DNA of 64,000 bases from Paenibacillus sp. FSL R10-2734. Its GTDB lineage: Bacteria; Bacillota; Bacilli; Paenibacillales; Paenibacillaceae. Location: contig NZ_CP150170.1 of the NCBI RefSeq assembly GCF_037963865.1, forward strand, positions 930,001-994,000, given 5' to 3'. Of this stretch, positions 7,700 to 16,051 are shown in pieces. A program made the translations under genes and the position numbers. Numbering within the stretch: the first letter of the stretch is position 1; the number at the start of each line of letters is the position of its first letter. Below the pieces are notes generated by a model. It saw nothing but the letters and a program-made list of their open reading frames with translations, searched no databases and had not been told where the DNA came from.

Positions 7700-9064
7700 T
7701 TACACTGTGCCCAAGAGAATATCATCTTCGTCATCATTGCTATTAAACGCTGCGCGGTCAAATTCACCTTCTGAATCGGCAACTAGCAGAGCGGTTACAG
7801 CTGTTCCAGTTGCATTTACAGCGGTACGCCCCATATCGATGAGCGCTTCCACACCCGCAACGATAGCGATTCCTTCAAGCGGTAGACCGAGAGCGGTTAG
7901 CACTACAGTGGTGGAGATTACCGCAGGGCCAGGAACCCCGGCTACACCAATGGAAGAGATGATACTTACTAATACGAGTGTGGCGTAGTCGGTCCAGTTC
8001 AGATCAATGCCGAATACTTGAGCGGTAAACACAGCCACAATGGCCGGCCAAATCCCGCCGCACGCGTTAAAGTTCACGGTTGCACCTAATGGGGCAATAA
8101 AGCTCGCGATCCGTGGGGAGACATGAAGCCGCTTCGTAATCACCTCGAGATTAACAGGAAGTGTTGCGTAGCTGCTTCTGGTTGTGAAGGCGACAGTAAT
8201 GGTTGGATAAATTTTGCGGAAGAAACGAATTGGATTCACCTTCGCTACTAATAGAACCAGCCCACCGAAGATCAGTACGAAATGTATAATCATTGCGACA
8301 TAGGAGGTTATTATTACGCTACCTAACTCCTGCAACGTCTCCCAGCCATAACGTGCGGTAATTCCGGCAATCAGCGCGAATACGCCGTAAGGCGTCAGGC
8401 GAATAATGAATTTCACGACCTGATGCAGCACCAGTGTCAGTGATTCAATTAGATCTCGTACAGGTTTCACGGCTTCTGGCTTCTTGGAACCGATCTTGAT
8501 TATAGCTACGGCTAGGAATATTGCGAAAATGAGTAAAGGCACAACCTTACCCGTCGCCGCTTCGTTCACAGGGTTAGATGGAACAAGATCCAGTATTACC
8601 TGAGAGAAGGTCGGGATTTCCCGCGCGGCAAAATCTGCGGGTACATCTTGTTGTATGCCTTGACCAGGATTGAAGAGCAGGGCAATCGAAAGGCCAATAA
8701 TAGAAGCAACACCTGTTGTCCCGAGGAACCAGGCAAAGGTCTTGATTCCTATTTTGCGTAAATATTCTAGGTTGGTTAAGGAAGAGATGCTGTTCAATAC
8801 AAGAATGAATACTAATGGAATAACGAGCATGCGAATCAGGCTGACATAGATGCTGCCGAATGTACTAATGGCTTTCGTCTCTAAGTCGAAATACTGAAAG
8901 AATATACCTGCTATAAGTCCGATCCCGAGTCCGATAAGTACCCGTGCGCCAAACCCAATTCTTTTACGTGCCAGCAGAAACAAAATTCCAAACACAACAA
9001 TGGAAACGACAAATCCATACCAGTTAGTTTCAATAGCGGACAACAAATTGTTGTCTATGTTCAT
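7700..9064 (-). CDS. Cation:dicarboxylate/amino-acid symporter, TcyP-like
   Basis: 454 residues of the dicarboxylate/amino-acid:cation symporter (DAACS, GltP/TcyP) family, with about eight membrane helices plus hairpins. Marks are RMLVIPLVFILVLNSI, TPYGVFALIAG, the serine-rich hairpin TTRSSYATLPVNLE, VNFNACGGIWPAI and DMGRTAVNATGTA, which holds the substrate/cation-binding DxxRTxxN. The overall order resembles TcyP, the L-cystine symporter of Bacillus. The start is ATG 9062-9064, 6 bases after AGGGGGG; the TTG at 9070 would overlap it. The C-terminal 25 residues are acidic (SNDDEDDILL) and variable. Confidence 0.85.
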   Translation of the reverse strand: MNIDNNLLSAIETNWYGFVVSIVVFGILFLLARKRIGFGARVLIGLGIGLIAGIFFQYFDLETKAISTFGSIYVSLIRMLVIPLVFILVLNSISSLTNLEYLRKIGIKTFAWFLGTTGVASIIGLSIALLFNPGQGIQQDVPADFAAREIPTFSQVILDLVPSNPVNEAATGKVVPLLIFAIFLAVAIIKIGSKKPEAVKPVRDLIESLTLVLHQVVKFIIRLTPYGVFALIAGITARYGWETLQELGSVIITSYVAMIIHFVLIFGGLVLLVAKVNPIRFFRKIYPTITVAFTTRSSYATLPVNLEVITKRLHVSPRIASFIAPLGATVNFNACGGIWPAIVAVFTAQVFGIDLNWTDYATLVLVSIISSIGVAGVPGPAVISTTVVLTALGLPLEGIAIVAGVEALIDMGRTAVNATGTAVTALLVADSEGEFDRAAFNSNDDEDDILLGTV

Positions 9065-9204
9065 TAACAACCCCCCTTAAACCTAGTTGTTCAATATGTA
9101 AAATCCTGATGATCAATCTATATACAATTTATAGTAAAGTCGATGTGATAATATGTTAAAAATAAATAATTCCGATAAAAACCATGTGAAAAATAAAAAA
9201 ATGA

Positions 9205-9233
9205 TTGACAAGGGAGTAAAGCATGAATAATAT
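9205..9233 (+). promoter_or_regulatory. Consensus sigma-A promoter without a downstream gene
   Basis: TTGACA (9205-9210), exactly 17 bases, then TAATAT (9228-9233). Predicted start is near 9240. No coding gene follows on this strand before a terminator at 9275-9323, so it probably drives a short RNA. Confidence 0.55.
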
Positions 9234-9239
9234 GGGAAT

Positions 9240-9323
9240 CAATCATTAAGCCATTGGAATCGACTGGACAGCCGGAGATTCAACGAATGACGCGTAGTAA
9301 GCGTCTCGTTGAGTCTCTTTTTT
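9240..9323 (+). ncRNA. Candidate small RNA
   Basis: About 85 bases from the predicted start of the promoter at 9205-9233 to a strong terminator. The terminator stem pairs GAGATTCAACGA..GACGC (9275-9293) with GCGTCTCGTTGAGTCTC (9301-9317) and ends in six T. No reading frame with a ribosome site lies inside; an 8-codon frame at 9223 starts before the predicted transcript. The RNA matches no family I recognise and has no adjacent same-strand gene, so it is more likely a trans-acting RNA than a riboswitch. Confidence 0.45.
9275..9323 (+). terminator. Strong U-tailed terminator
   Basis: Long stem GAGATTCAACGA.../...TCGTTGAGTCTC with a GTAGTAA loop and a T6 tail. Confidence 0.75.
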
Positions 9324-9503
9324 ACCTGCAAAAATACATTTTTTAATGATACGCGGAGGGCTAAAACAAGAATACCTGCAAATCTGCAGGTATCCTTACT
9401 TCAGGTGAAGTCTCCGAGCTGTAAGTGAGGATATACCTGTAAATTTGCAGGTTTAGGATTTAATGAAGAGAATATCTGCTCAAAAAACTGTACTCATGCA
9501 GGT
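9324..9503. repeat. Dispersed intergenic repeat, copy A
   Basis: Bases 9324-9466 match 63858-64000 without gaps; I count 14 differences in 143 positions by hand. The element is bounded by ACCTGCA (9324) and TGCAGGT (9497-9503) and contains two internal palindromes of the same core, ACCTGCAAATCTGCAGGT (9374-9391) and a degenerate one at 9435-9452. No open frame is evident. The structure suggests a MITE-like or REP-like family; the true ends are uncertain because copy B is cut by the window. Confidence 0.75.
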
Positions 9504-9621
9504 TTTCTTTAGTCCAGCGAAAGGTACGGATGAATAAGAGGAAATAACATTTTTATAGTGGGATGTGAGCGAGGGCTCATGAAAGTTTTTTATTATAGCC
9601 CTTACAGGATCAAATCTAAAG
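9504..9621. other. Non-coding stretch after repeat copy A
   Basis: AT-rich sequence between the repeat and the 3' end of the reductase gene. I see no convincing gene, promoter or terminator. Confidence 0.4.
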
Positions 9622-10635
9622 TTAAAATGTAATGCAAATTTTTCCGAAGTACGACCCCTTAGCCAAGTGATGCAATGCTTCAACAGTATGTTCAAATAGG
9701 AACACAGAGTCAATGATCGGGCGAAGTCCATTTTGTTCGACTGCACGGTTCATCGTCTCGAACATGTCACGACTACCAACATTGATGGCTTGAAGGCGCG
9801 CTTTTCTCAGAATGGCAGGGATGATTTCAAAGCCTTCCACTTGGAAGCCCGACAGACCGCCTACCAGGCTGATTCTTCCACCCACCCGCAGCGCCCGGAT
9901 AGACTTATTTAATGTAGATGATCCACCGAGATCAACAATATGGTCTGCTCCGCGTCCCCCTGTCAGCTCAAGGACAGCCTTATCCCATTCAGGATTTTTT
10001 AAATAATTGACACCAAAATCGGCTCCTAATCCTTTGGCCCGCTTAAGCTTCTCATCGCTGCTTGATGTGATGATTACCTGTGCGCCGTGAAGCTTGGTAA
10101 ATTGAAGCGCGAATAGAGAAACTCCACCCGTTCCTTGGATCACTACAGTCTCTCCAGCTTTAACCTTACCTTCTTCAACAATAGCATGCCATGCTGTAAC
10201 GCCTGCGCAAGGAAGTGTTGCCGCCTCTTCATCTGTCAATAGATCGGGCACACGAACCAATCCCTCCTCGGGAAGCACAACATATTCCGCAAGCAGCCCA
10301 TTCAAGGGACTTCCTAACGAGCTCACCCAATTTTCTTGTGTCGGTTCTCCCGAAATCCAGCTTTGAGTAAAAATACCGCTCACCCGGTCACCAATCTTGA
10401 ATTTGGACGTATGTTCACCTAAGGCGACAACTTCACCAACACCGTCCGATACCGGAATTAATGGAGAGTTCAAAATCGGGTTATAAAAACCATCAATTAC
10501 ACCAAGATCCCTAGCGTTAAGGGAAACCGCCCGCATTTTTATACGAACTTCACCAGAACTAGGATTAGGAATTGGACGTTCAGCTACCTTCAGTTGATCG
10601 AGGCCAAATTCACTTTGAATTTCGTATACTTTCAT
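9622..10635 (-). CDS. Zinc-independent MDR-family NAD(P)H-dependent oxidoreductase
   Basis: 337 residues of the medium-chain dehydrogenase/reductase superfamily. The N-terminal GroES-like part lacks the GHE and four-cysteine zinc ligands, and the nucleotide site reads VVIQGTGGVSLFALQFTKLHGA (GxGGV) near residue 165. This favours a quinone-oxidoreductase-like or other zinc-free reductase. The start is ATG 10633-10635; AAGGAGAG lies upstream and the in-frame TTG at 10641 is too close to it. An HxlR regulator is divergent across 116 bases, as is common for reductases induced by quinones, aldehydes or disulfide stress, so the gene may be its target. Confidence 0.85.
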   Translation of the reverse strand: MKVYEIQSEFGLDQLKVAERPIPNPSSGEVRIKMRAVSLNARDLGVIDGFYNPILNSPLIPVSDGVGEVVALGEHTSKFKIGDRVSGIFTQSWISGEPTQENWVSSLGSPLNGLLAEYVVLPEEGLVRVPDLLTDEEAATLPCAGVTAWHAIVEEGKVKAGETVVIQGTGGVSLFALQFTKLHGAQVIITSSSDEKLKRAKGLGADFGVNYLKNPEWDKAVLELTGGRGADHIVDLGGSSTLNKSIRALRVGGRISLVGGLSGFQVEGFEIIPAILRKARLQAINVGSRDMFETMNRAVEQNGLRPIIDSVFLFEHTVEALHHLAKGSYFGKICITF

Positions 10636-10641
10636 GAGCAA

Positions 10642-10751
10642 TCTCTCCTTTTTTTGAAGTGCATATACTTACAATAATCCATACACTACACTTAAGTAAG
10701 GAGGCACTTTATAGTGTCCAGGGAACCCAAAAGTGCATAGGAGGACTTTAT
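10642..10751. promoter_or_regulatory. Divergent HxlR/reductase promoter region
   Basis: The region holds the palindrome ACTTAAGT within CACTTAAGTAAGG and the flanking AAGTGC...GCACTT arms. These are candidate operators for the HxlR protein, which usually binds tandem imperfect repeats next to its own gene. The exact site is not assigned. Confidence 0.35.
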
Positions 10752-11144
10752 ATGAACCATCCATTTTCGACGAATGCCGTAGAGCCTGATATCTCGTTAT
10801 CAATTTGTGGGTACAGTAAGGTCCTTGATATTATTTCTAATAAATGGACAGCTTTGGTCATCTATGCTATGGAAGATGGAATCATTCGTTACAGTGATAT
10901 AAGAAGACGAATCGAAGGCATCTCTAAAAAAATGCTAACCCAAACTTTGCGGCAATTGGAACGAGATGGGTTGGTAAAGCGTGAGATTACACCATCTGTT
11001 CCACCCATCGTAGAGTATTCTCTAACTCCTTTAGGGGTATCTTTACTTGAGCCGATGAGAGCGTTAAATCAGTGGACGAGTGAAAATTATGTATGGGTTG
11101 AAAAGGCCAGAGCTTCATATGATCAAGTGGGTCAAGAGGAATAA
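10752..11144 (+). CDS. HxlR-family winged-helix transcriptional regulator
   Basis: 130 residues. The pattern CGYSKVLDIISNKWTALVIYAM, YSDIRRRIEGISKKMLTQTLRQLERDGLVKRE and VEYSLTPLGVSLLEP is diagnostic of HxlR/YodB/HypR regulators. A cysteine at about residue 19 just before the HTH is where redox or quinone sensing occurs in YodB-like members. The start is ATG 10752 with GGAGGA 8 bases upstream; the longer frame from 10659 has no ribosome site and would cover the divergent promoter. It is divergent from the MDR reductase. Confidence 0.88.
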   Translation: MNHPFSTNAVEPDISLSICGYSKVLDIISNKWTALVIYAMEDGIIRYSDIRRRIEGISKKMLTQTLRQLERDGLVKREITPSVPPIVEYSLTPLGVSLLEPMRALNQWTSENYVWVEKARASYDQVGQEE

Positions 11145-11172
11145 TTCGCGGGGGGATGACCTTTACGCTCTC

Positions 11173-11200
11173 AGGGAGAACCAATGGTTCTCCCTTTTGT
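11173..11200 (+). terminator. Terminator after the HxlR gene
   Basis: Perfect 10-base stem AGGGAGAACC/GGTTCTCCCT with a 3-base loop, followed by TTTTG. Confidence 0.8.
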
Positions 11201-11345
11201 TATGAAATAGGCATTAGCGTTCATAGCTATAAGATAAGTGAGTTAAATTATGGAGTGGGATTCAGTTGAATGATACAATTATTGTTATTTCACGAAATAG
11301 TAATTTTTAACATCTTCAATTAGTCGCTAGAGAGGGGATTAGGAT

Positions 11346-12146
11346 ATGGGACTTGCTGATGATCCAGTCATTGCGATTTCTGGTTTATGGATGAACTACA
11401 CGGACCGAATGGTGTTAAGGGGCATTGACCTTAAGGTATACAGAGGACAAATTATTGGCTATATCGGCCCTAATGGAGCAGGCAAGAGTACAACCGTCAA
11501 AATTATGCTCGGTCTGGTAGAAGGTTATAACGGTAAAGTAGAGATTTTTGGTAGGGATATTGCTGATGGAGATGTTTCTTACAAGAAAAGAATAGGTTAC
11601 GTGCCAGAGGTAGCTGAATTATATGATAGCCTCACCGCTAGAGAGTATCTAACCTTTGTAGGTGAATTGTACGGCATTAAGCGTAGTGATGTGGATTATA
11701 AAGCTGGAAAGTTAATGGCCTTGCTAGGTCTTGAGAAAGCATATGATTCGCGGATTTCAACCTTCTCCAAGGGGATGAAACAAAAGGTGCTGCTGATCTC
11801 CAGCATGCTTCATGATCCCGATATTCTATTCCTAGATGAACCGCTGAGTGGTCTGGATGCTAATAGCGTAATGGTGGTAAAGGAGATTTTTGCATCTTTG
11901 GCGGCACGGGGCAAGACCATTTTCTATTCTTCACACATCATGGATGTGGTTGAGAAGATCAGCAGCCGGATTGTTTTGATAGATGGTGGAGATATCGTAG
12001 CGGATGGGAGCTTTGCGGAGCTTAAAGAGAAGGGTAGTGAAGGATCGCTTGAGGATATTTTTAATCAATTAACTGGCTTTGATAAATACCGTGATATTGC
12101 GGGGGAATTTGTTGCGATCATGCAAGAGGTATCTTCTCATGACTGA
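11346..12146 (+). CDS. ABC transporter ATP-binding protein
   Basis: 266 residues with Walker A GPNGAGKST, Q-loop region GYVPEVAELYDSLTAREYL, signature STFSKGMKQKV, Walker B DPDILFLDEPLSGLD and the switch histidine in FYSSHIMD. This is an exporter-type (ABC-2-like) nucleotide-binding subunit. The start is ATG 11346 after GAGGGGATTAGGAT. Its stop overlaps the permease start by 8 bases, indicating translational coupling. Substrate unknown. Confidence 0.9.
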   Translation: MGLADDPVIAISGLWMNYTDRMVLRGIDLKVYRGQIIGYIGPNGAGKSTTVKIMLGLVEGYNGKVEIFGRDIADGDVSYKKRIGYVPEVAELYDSLTAREYLTFVGELYGIKRSDVDYKAGKLMALLGLEKAYDSRISTFSKGMKQKVLLISSMLHDPDILFLDEPLSGLDANSVMVVKEIFASLAARGKTIFYSSHIMDVVEKISSRIVLIDGGDIVADGSFAELKEKGSEGSLEDIFNQLTGFDKYRDIAGEFVAIMQEVSSHD

Positions 12147-13806
12147 TTTCTATGTGCTGAAGCTTCTGGATAAGCTGCGAGGTGGATTTAGCCGTATCGG
12201 AGTTGATTATGACGTGATGCGGAGTATTCTGCAGGTCAAGCTGACGATGGACGGCAGAAGAACACCGACAGTGCTTGCTGGCATGCAGAAAAAGGAGGAG
12301 AAGGAGCAGAAGAAAGAGGGCTCGCCGCTGCGTGTGCAGTGGATCTATTTACTTTTTGGAGTCATGTTAATTCCTCTTATGATGTTAATGGGTAATTATA
12401 TGCTGCAAATGAGCCTTGTATTTGGTGTAGTGATGTTTATGATTACGACCACATTGATCTCTGATTTCTCTTCCGTAATGCTGGATCTGCGGGACAAAAA
12501 CATACTAGCTTCAAAGCCAGTGAACCGCCTTACCTTGAACATGGCGAAGAGCATCCACATTCTCATTTATTTATTAACGGTGACGCTGACACTGACCGGT
12601 CCTTCGCTGATTTTTTGCTTGTTCAAACAAGGGATACTGTTTTTTCTGTTATATGCTGCTGAGATTATTCTGATGGACTGCTTTATCCTCGTCATTACGG
12701 CGCTGCTTTATTTATTGATTATGAAGTTTTTTGATGGGGAGAAGCTCAAGGATATTATAAATTATGTGCAGATCATTTTGACTATAGGGATTACAGTAGG
12801 GTATCAGCTCATTACTAGGCTGTTCGATATTGTTGAACTGAGTACGTCTTTTAAACCGGAATGGTGGCAATATTTGATTTCTCCTATATGGTTTGCGGCT
12901 CCATTTGAGATGTTTTTTGGCGGGAAGAGGGATACACATTTCGTGGTGCTTTCAGTGCTAGCTTTAGTAATTCCGCTTCTGCTGATTGGGGCTTATATTA
13001 AGCTGATGCCTTTATTCGAAAAGAGCTTACAGAAACTATCAGAGCAAGGGAACGAGGAGAGAGGTAATGCCCGACTGGTGGACTGGATATCGAAAATAAC
13101 TTGTAAGAACCCAGTAGAAGGAATGTTCTTTCGTTTTAGCTGGTCGATGATGAAGAATGAGCGTGATTTCAAGCTAAAGGTATATCCGGCCATCGGCTAT
13201 TCCATCGTCTTCCCGTTCATTTTTATATTCGGGATTATCTGGGATGGTAATTTATCGTCCATTAAGGATTCAAACATGTACCTGATGATTTATTTCGGTG
13301 CGATGTTACTTCAGACGGTAATTCTAATGCTTCGATACTCTGCGAGTTATAAGGGTTCTTGGATTTATAATCTGATTCCTCTCCCGGACGCCGCACCCAT
13401 ATATCGGGGAATGCTTAAGGCAGCGATAGTTCGTTTACTATTACCTTTATTCGCTGTAGAAGCGATATTATATCTTTGGCTGTTTGGGTTGCGAATTGTG
13501 CCGGACTTAGTAGTAGTGCTGGTCGCAATGCTGCTTTATTCGGTCATCTGCTTCCGCTCCTATCCCCGGGTATTACCGTTCTCAGAGCGTTATGAGGCCG
13601 CTAAACAGAAGGATTACACGGCAAACTCCTTTGGGTTGTTATTCTTATTGATGGGGATGGCAGGTATACATTATGTTTTCACTTTGTTTACGGGCGGAGT
13701 GTATATTTACTTGTTGGTTCTGGTGGGTTTGAATTTATGGATATGGCGAATGACCTTTCCAAAAAACGTATCGCCAACAGGTCATGCTTCAAACTTTCCA
13801 GGTTGA
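12139..13806 (+). CDS. ABC transporter permease, large, unknown substrate
   Basis: 555 residues from ATG 12139, which overlaps the stop of the ATPase gene; GAGGT lies upstream. An N-terminal soluble stretch with a Lys/Glu-rich segment (KKEEKEQKKEG) is followed by 10-12 hydrophobic segments, such as IYLLFGVMLIPLMMLMGNYM and SIHILIYLLTVTLTLTGPSL. The layout suits a large ABC-2-like exporter permease paired with the preceding ATPase. No substrate can be inferred. Confidence 0.8.
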   Translation: MTDFYVLKLLDKLRGGFSRIGVDYDVMRSILQVKLTMDGRRTPTVLAGMQKKEEKEQKKEGSPLRVQWIYLLFGVMLIPLMMLMGNYMLQMSLVFGVVMFMITTTLISDFSSVMLDLRDKNILASKPVNRLTLNMAKSIHILIYLLTVTLTLTGPSLIFCLFKQGILFFLLYAAEIILMDCFILVITALLYLLIMKFFDGEKLKDIINYVQIILTIGITVGYQLITRLFDIVELSTSFKPEWWQYLISPIWFAAPFEMFFGGKRDTHFVVLSVLALVIPLLLIGAYIKLMPLFEKSLQKLSEQGNEERGNARLVDWISKITCKNPVEGMFFRFSWSMMKNERDFKLKVYPAIGYSIVFPFIFIFGIIWDGNLSSIKDSNMYLMIYFGAMLLQTVILMLRYSASYKGSWIYNLIPLPDAAPIYRGMLKAAIVRLLLPLFAVEAILYLWLFGLRIVPDLVVVLVAMLLYSVICFRSYPRVLPFSERYEAAKQKDYTANSFGLLFLLMGMAGIHYVFTLFTGGVYIYLLVLVGLNLWIWRMTFPKNVSPTGHASNFPG

Positions 13807-13941
13807 GTGATTGTGTCTAATATGGACAATTTTTGCGTAATAAAAAAGGGTATGAATTATCTGATATTCGTGTACTGATTTTTTACTAGAGAAATACGCT
13901 GAAACGATTACGGGATTCAAAACCGGTGAAGAGGTTAACTT

Positions 13942-15957
13942 ATGGATAAAATGGGCATCCACTACAATGTTTGGATTGTGTTACTATCATTTGCGCTAGC
14001 GGCAACGGCTGCTTATTCCGCACTAAATTTGATTTCGCAAGTTTCTGGTTCTTCCGGCAAAGTTCGACGCTTGTGGCTGATTTCGGGGGCTTGTGTGCTT
14101 GGCAGCGGAATTTGGGCGTTACATTATGTAGGAATCATGGCGAGTTGTTTACCCTTTGAGGTCAATTACTATATAGGCAGATCTATATTGTCGCTATTGG
14201 TCGGTGTGTTGTTCTGCTATTTGGCATTCCAGATAACGTCTGTGTCACGTTTGGGAGTATGGCGTTTAATAGTAGGCGGAATTCTTTTGGGTAGCGGAAT
14301 TTCGGCTATGCATTATATCGGGATGTCCTCAATGAGGATAGAGGCGGAAATTCATTATGATGTGTGGATTCAAGGCTTTGCTATAATACTTGTTCTGGTA
14401 TCGGCTTATATCGGATTATTGATGTTCTATAAGTTCAAAGAATGCGCGGGATTTCACCGATGGAAGCTGTACTCAGCATTGTTTATCGGATTTTCAGTTA
14501 CCGGAATGCATTATACAAGTGTAAGGGCGAGTCATTTTGAATATAATAGCCTTCTCGAAGTCAGACCCCTTTTGATGGACAATGACGTTGTTCTGTTAAT
14601 GGGGGTTTCGCTGATAACGTTACTTATGCTCGCAGTTTCTAGTGGCGCTGTATTTCTGGAGCACCATGTGCTTGAAAAGATGGCCTATCAAGATTCATTA
14701 ACAGAGCTGCCGAACCGGCATGGATTGGAACGCTATTTTAAAAATGAATTTTTCGGAAGTAGATCTGGTGCCGTTTTTTTTATGGATCTGGATCGTTTTA
14801 AGTCGATTAATGATACGCTTGGACATGATATAGGTGATATGTTATTGCAGGAGGTTGCTGTAAGATTAATTCGTTCTGTAAAAGATAAAGGGAAAGTCTT
14901 TCGTTTAGGTGGTGACGAATTCCTGATTGCACTTCCGGATTGCACGCTAGAGGATGCAAAGTTAGAGGCAGAGCGTATTTTGCAGGAGCTTAAGAAATTC
15001 TATCGTATTCAGGACAACGAGCTATATGTTACTGCAAGCGTTGGAATCAGTATGACTCCTTTGCATGGGACTGATCGCTCAGCGCTAATGAAAGCCGCAG
15101 ATACGGCTCTTTATACATCTAAGGATTCGGGTAAGAACAAATGCAGTGTGTTCGACCAGGAAGCCAATCGCCAGCAGTTGCGACGGATGTCGCTGGAGAA
15201 GGATCTTCGCAAAGCATTGGCACGTTCTGAGTTTATGGTTGTGTATCAGCCTAAATGGGATTCATATATGAATGTTATGGTAGGTCTTGAAGCACTGCTA
15301 CGCTGGAGACACCCAGAGCATGGGATCATTTCGCCAGCTGAATTCATTCCGATTGCAGAGGAGACTGGACTGATCGTTCCGATTACCTATTGGATGCTGC
15401 ATGAGGTATGCAGCCAGAACAGGTTCTGGCATAAGGAAGAGATAGCTAACGTACCCGTCTCTATTAATATGTCAGCACGGATGTTTGAGGACGGAAGCTT
15501 ATACGATGTTGTAGCGGAAGCACTCACATGTTCGGAATTAGAGCCACACTTCCTTGAACTGGAGATTACAGAGTCCATTGCGATGCATAACATGAAAGAG
15601 ACGGTCGCGCAGCTGTCCAGACTTCGGATGCTTGGGGTAAGAGTATCGCTGGATGACTTTGGGACAGGCTTCTCCTCTCTTGGTAATTTGGATGAGATTC
15701 CAGTCAATACACTCAAGATTGACCAAGTATTTATTCGTAACAGTAAGATGCATTCTAAGAAAGCTATTATCAGCAATATTATTGCGATTGCGACCCATCT
15801 AAATATGGAAGTCGTGGCGGAAGGTGTGGAGACACCAGAGCAGATCGAATTGCTGAAATCACTGGGTTGTAGAGTCATGCAGGGTTATTATTACGGCCGG
15901 CCGATGCCCGTTCAAGAACTGGGTGAGTGGTTTATAGCGAATACAGCAGCGTCGTGA
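13942..15957 (+). CDS. MHYT-GGDEF-EAL bifunctional c-di-GMP enzyme
   Basis: 671 residues. The N-terminal seven-helix MHYT sensor has its repeated motifs (LHYVGIMA, MHYIGMSSM, MHYTSVRAS), thought to bind copper or gas. A GGDEF domain follows with an intact RLGGDEF near residue 322, then an EAL domain starting at GLEALLRWRHP near 448. The EAL catalytic residues appear present: INMSAR, ELEITES, DDFGTGFSSL, LKIDQVF and VAEGVE. Both cyclase and phosphodiesterase activity are therefore possible. A perfect 21-base-pair terminator follows, and the convergent gene is a chemoreceptor. The net direction of activity cannot be predicted. Confidence 0.9.
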   Translation: MDKMGIHYNVWIVLLSFALAATAAYSALNLISQVSGSSGKVRRLWLISGACVLGSGIWALHYVGIMASCLPFEVNYYIGRSILSLLVGVLFCYLAFQITSVSRLGVWRLIVGGILLGSGISAMHYIGMSSMRIEAEIHYDVWIQGFAIILVLVSAYIGLLMFYKFKECAGFHRWKLYSALFIGFSVTGMHYTSVRASHFEYNSLLEVRPLLMDNDVVLLMGVSLITLLMLAVSSGAVFLEHHVLEKMAYQDSLTELPNRHGLERYFKNEFFGSRSGAVFFMDLDRFKSINDTLGHDIGDMLLQEVAVRLIRSVKDKGKVFRLGGDEFLIALPDCTLEDAKLEAERILQELKKFYRIQDNELYVTASVGISMTPLHGTDRSALMKAADTALYTSKDSGKNKCSVFDQEANRQQLRRMSLEKDLRKALARSEFMVVYQPKWDSYMNVMVGLEALLRWRHPEHGIISPAEFIPIAEETGLIVPITYWMLHEVCSQNRFWHKEEIANVPVSINMSARMFEDGSLYDVVAEALTCSELEPHFLELEITESIAMHNMKETVAQLSRLRMLGVRVSLDDFGTGFSSLGNLDEIPVNTLKIDQVFIRNSKMHSKKAIISNIIAIATHLNMEVVAEGVETPEQIELLKSLGCRVMQGYYYGRPMPVQELGEWFIANTAAS

Positions 15958-15973
15958 TCTATATGCATAGAAG

Positions 15974-16024
15974 AGGGGCTAGCGACCAAGCAGAATTTCT
16001 CTGCTTGGTCGCTAGCCCCTTTAC
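15974..16024. terminator. Very strong terminator, perfect 21-bp stem
   Basis: AGGGGCTAGCGACCAAGCAGA pairs perfectly with the copy at 16000-16020 and is followed by TTTA. It lies between convergent genes and may act both ways. Confidence 0.8.
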
Positions 16025-16051
16025 GTTTAAGACAAAGACTATTAAGAAGGA

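Noticed and set aside
9223..9249. Eight-codon frame with an AAGGGAG site
   Set aside because: It begins before the predicted transcription start and has no downstream gene it could control; kept only as part of the small-RNA region.
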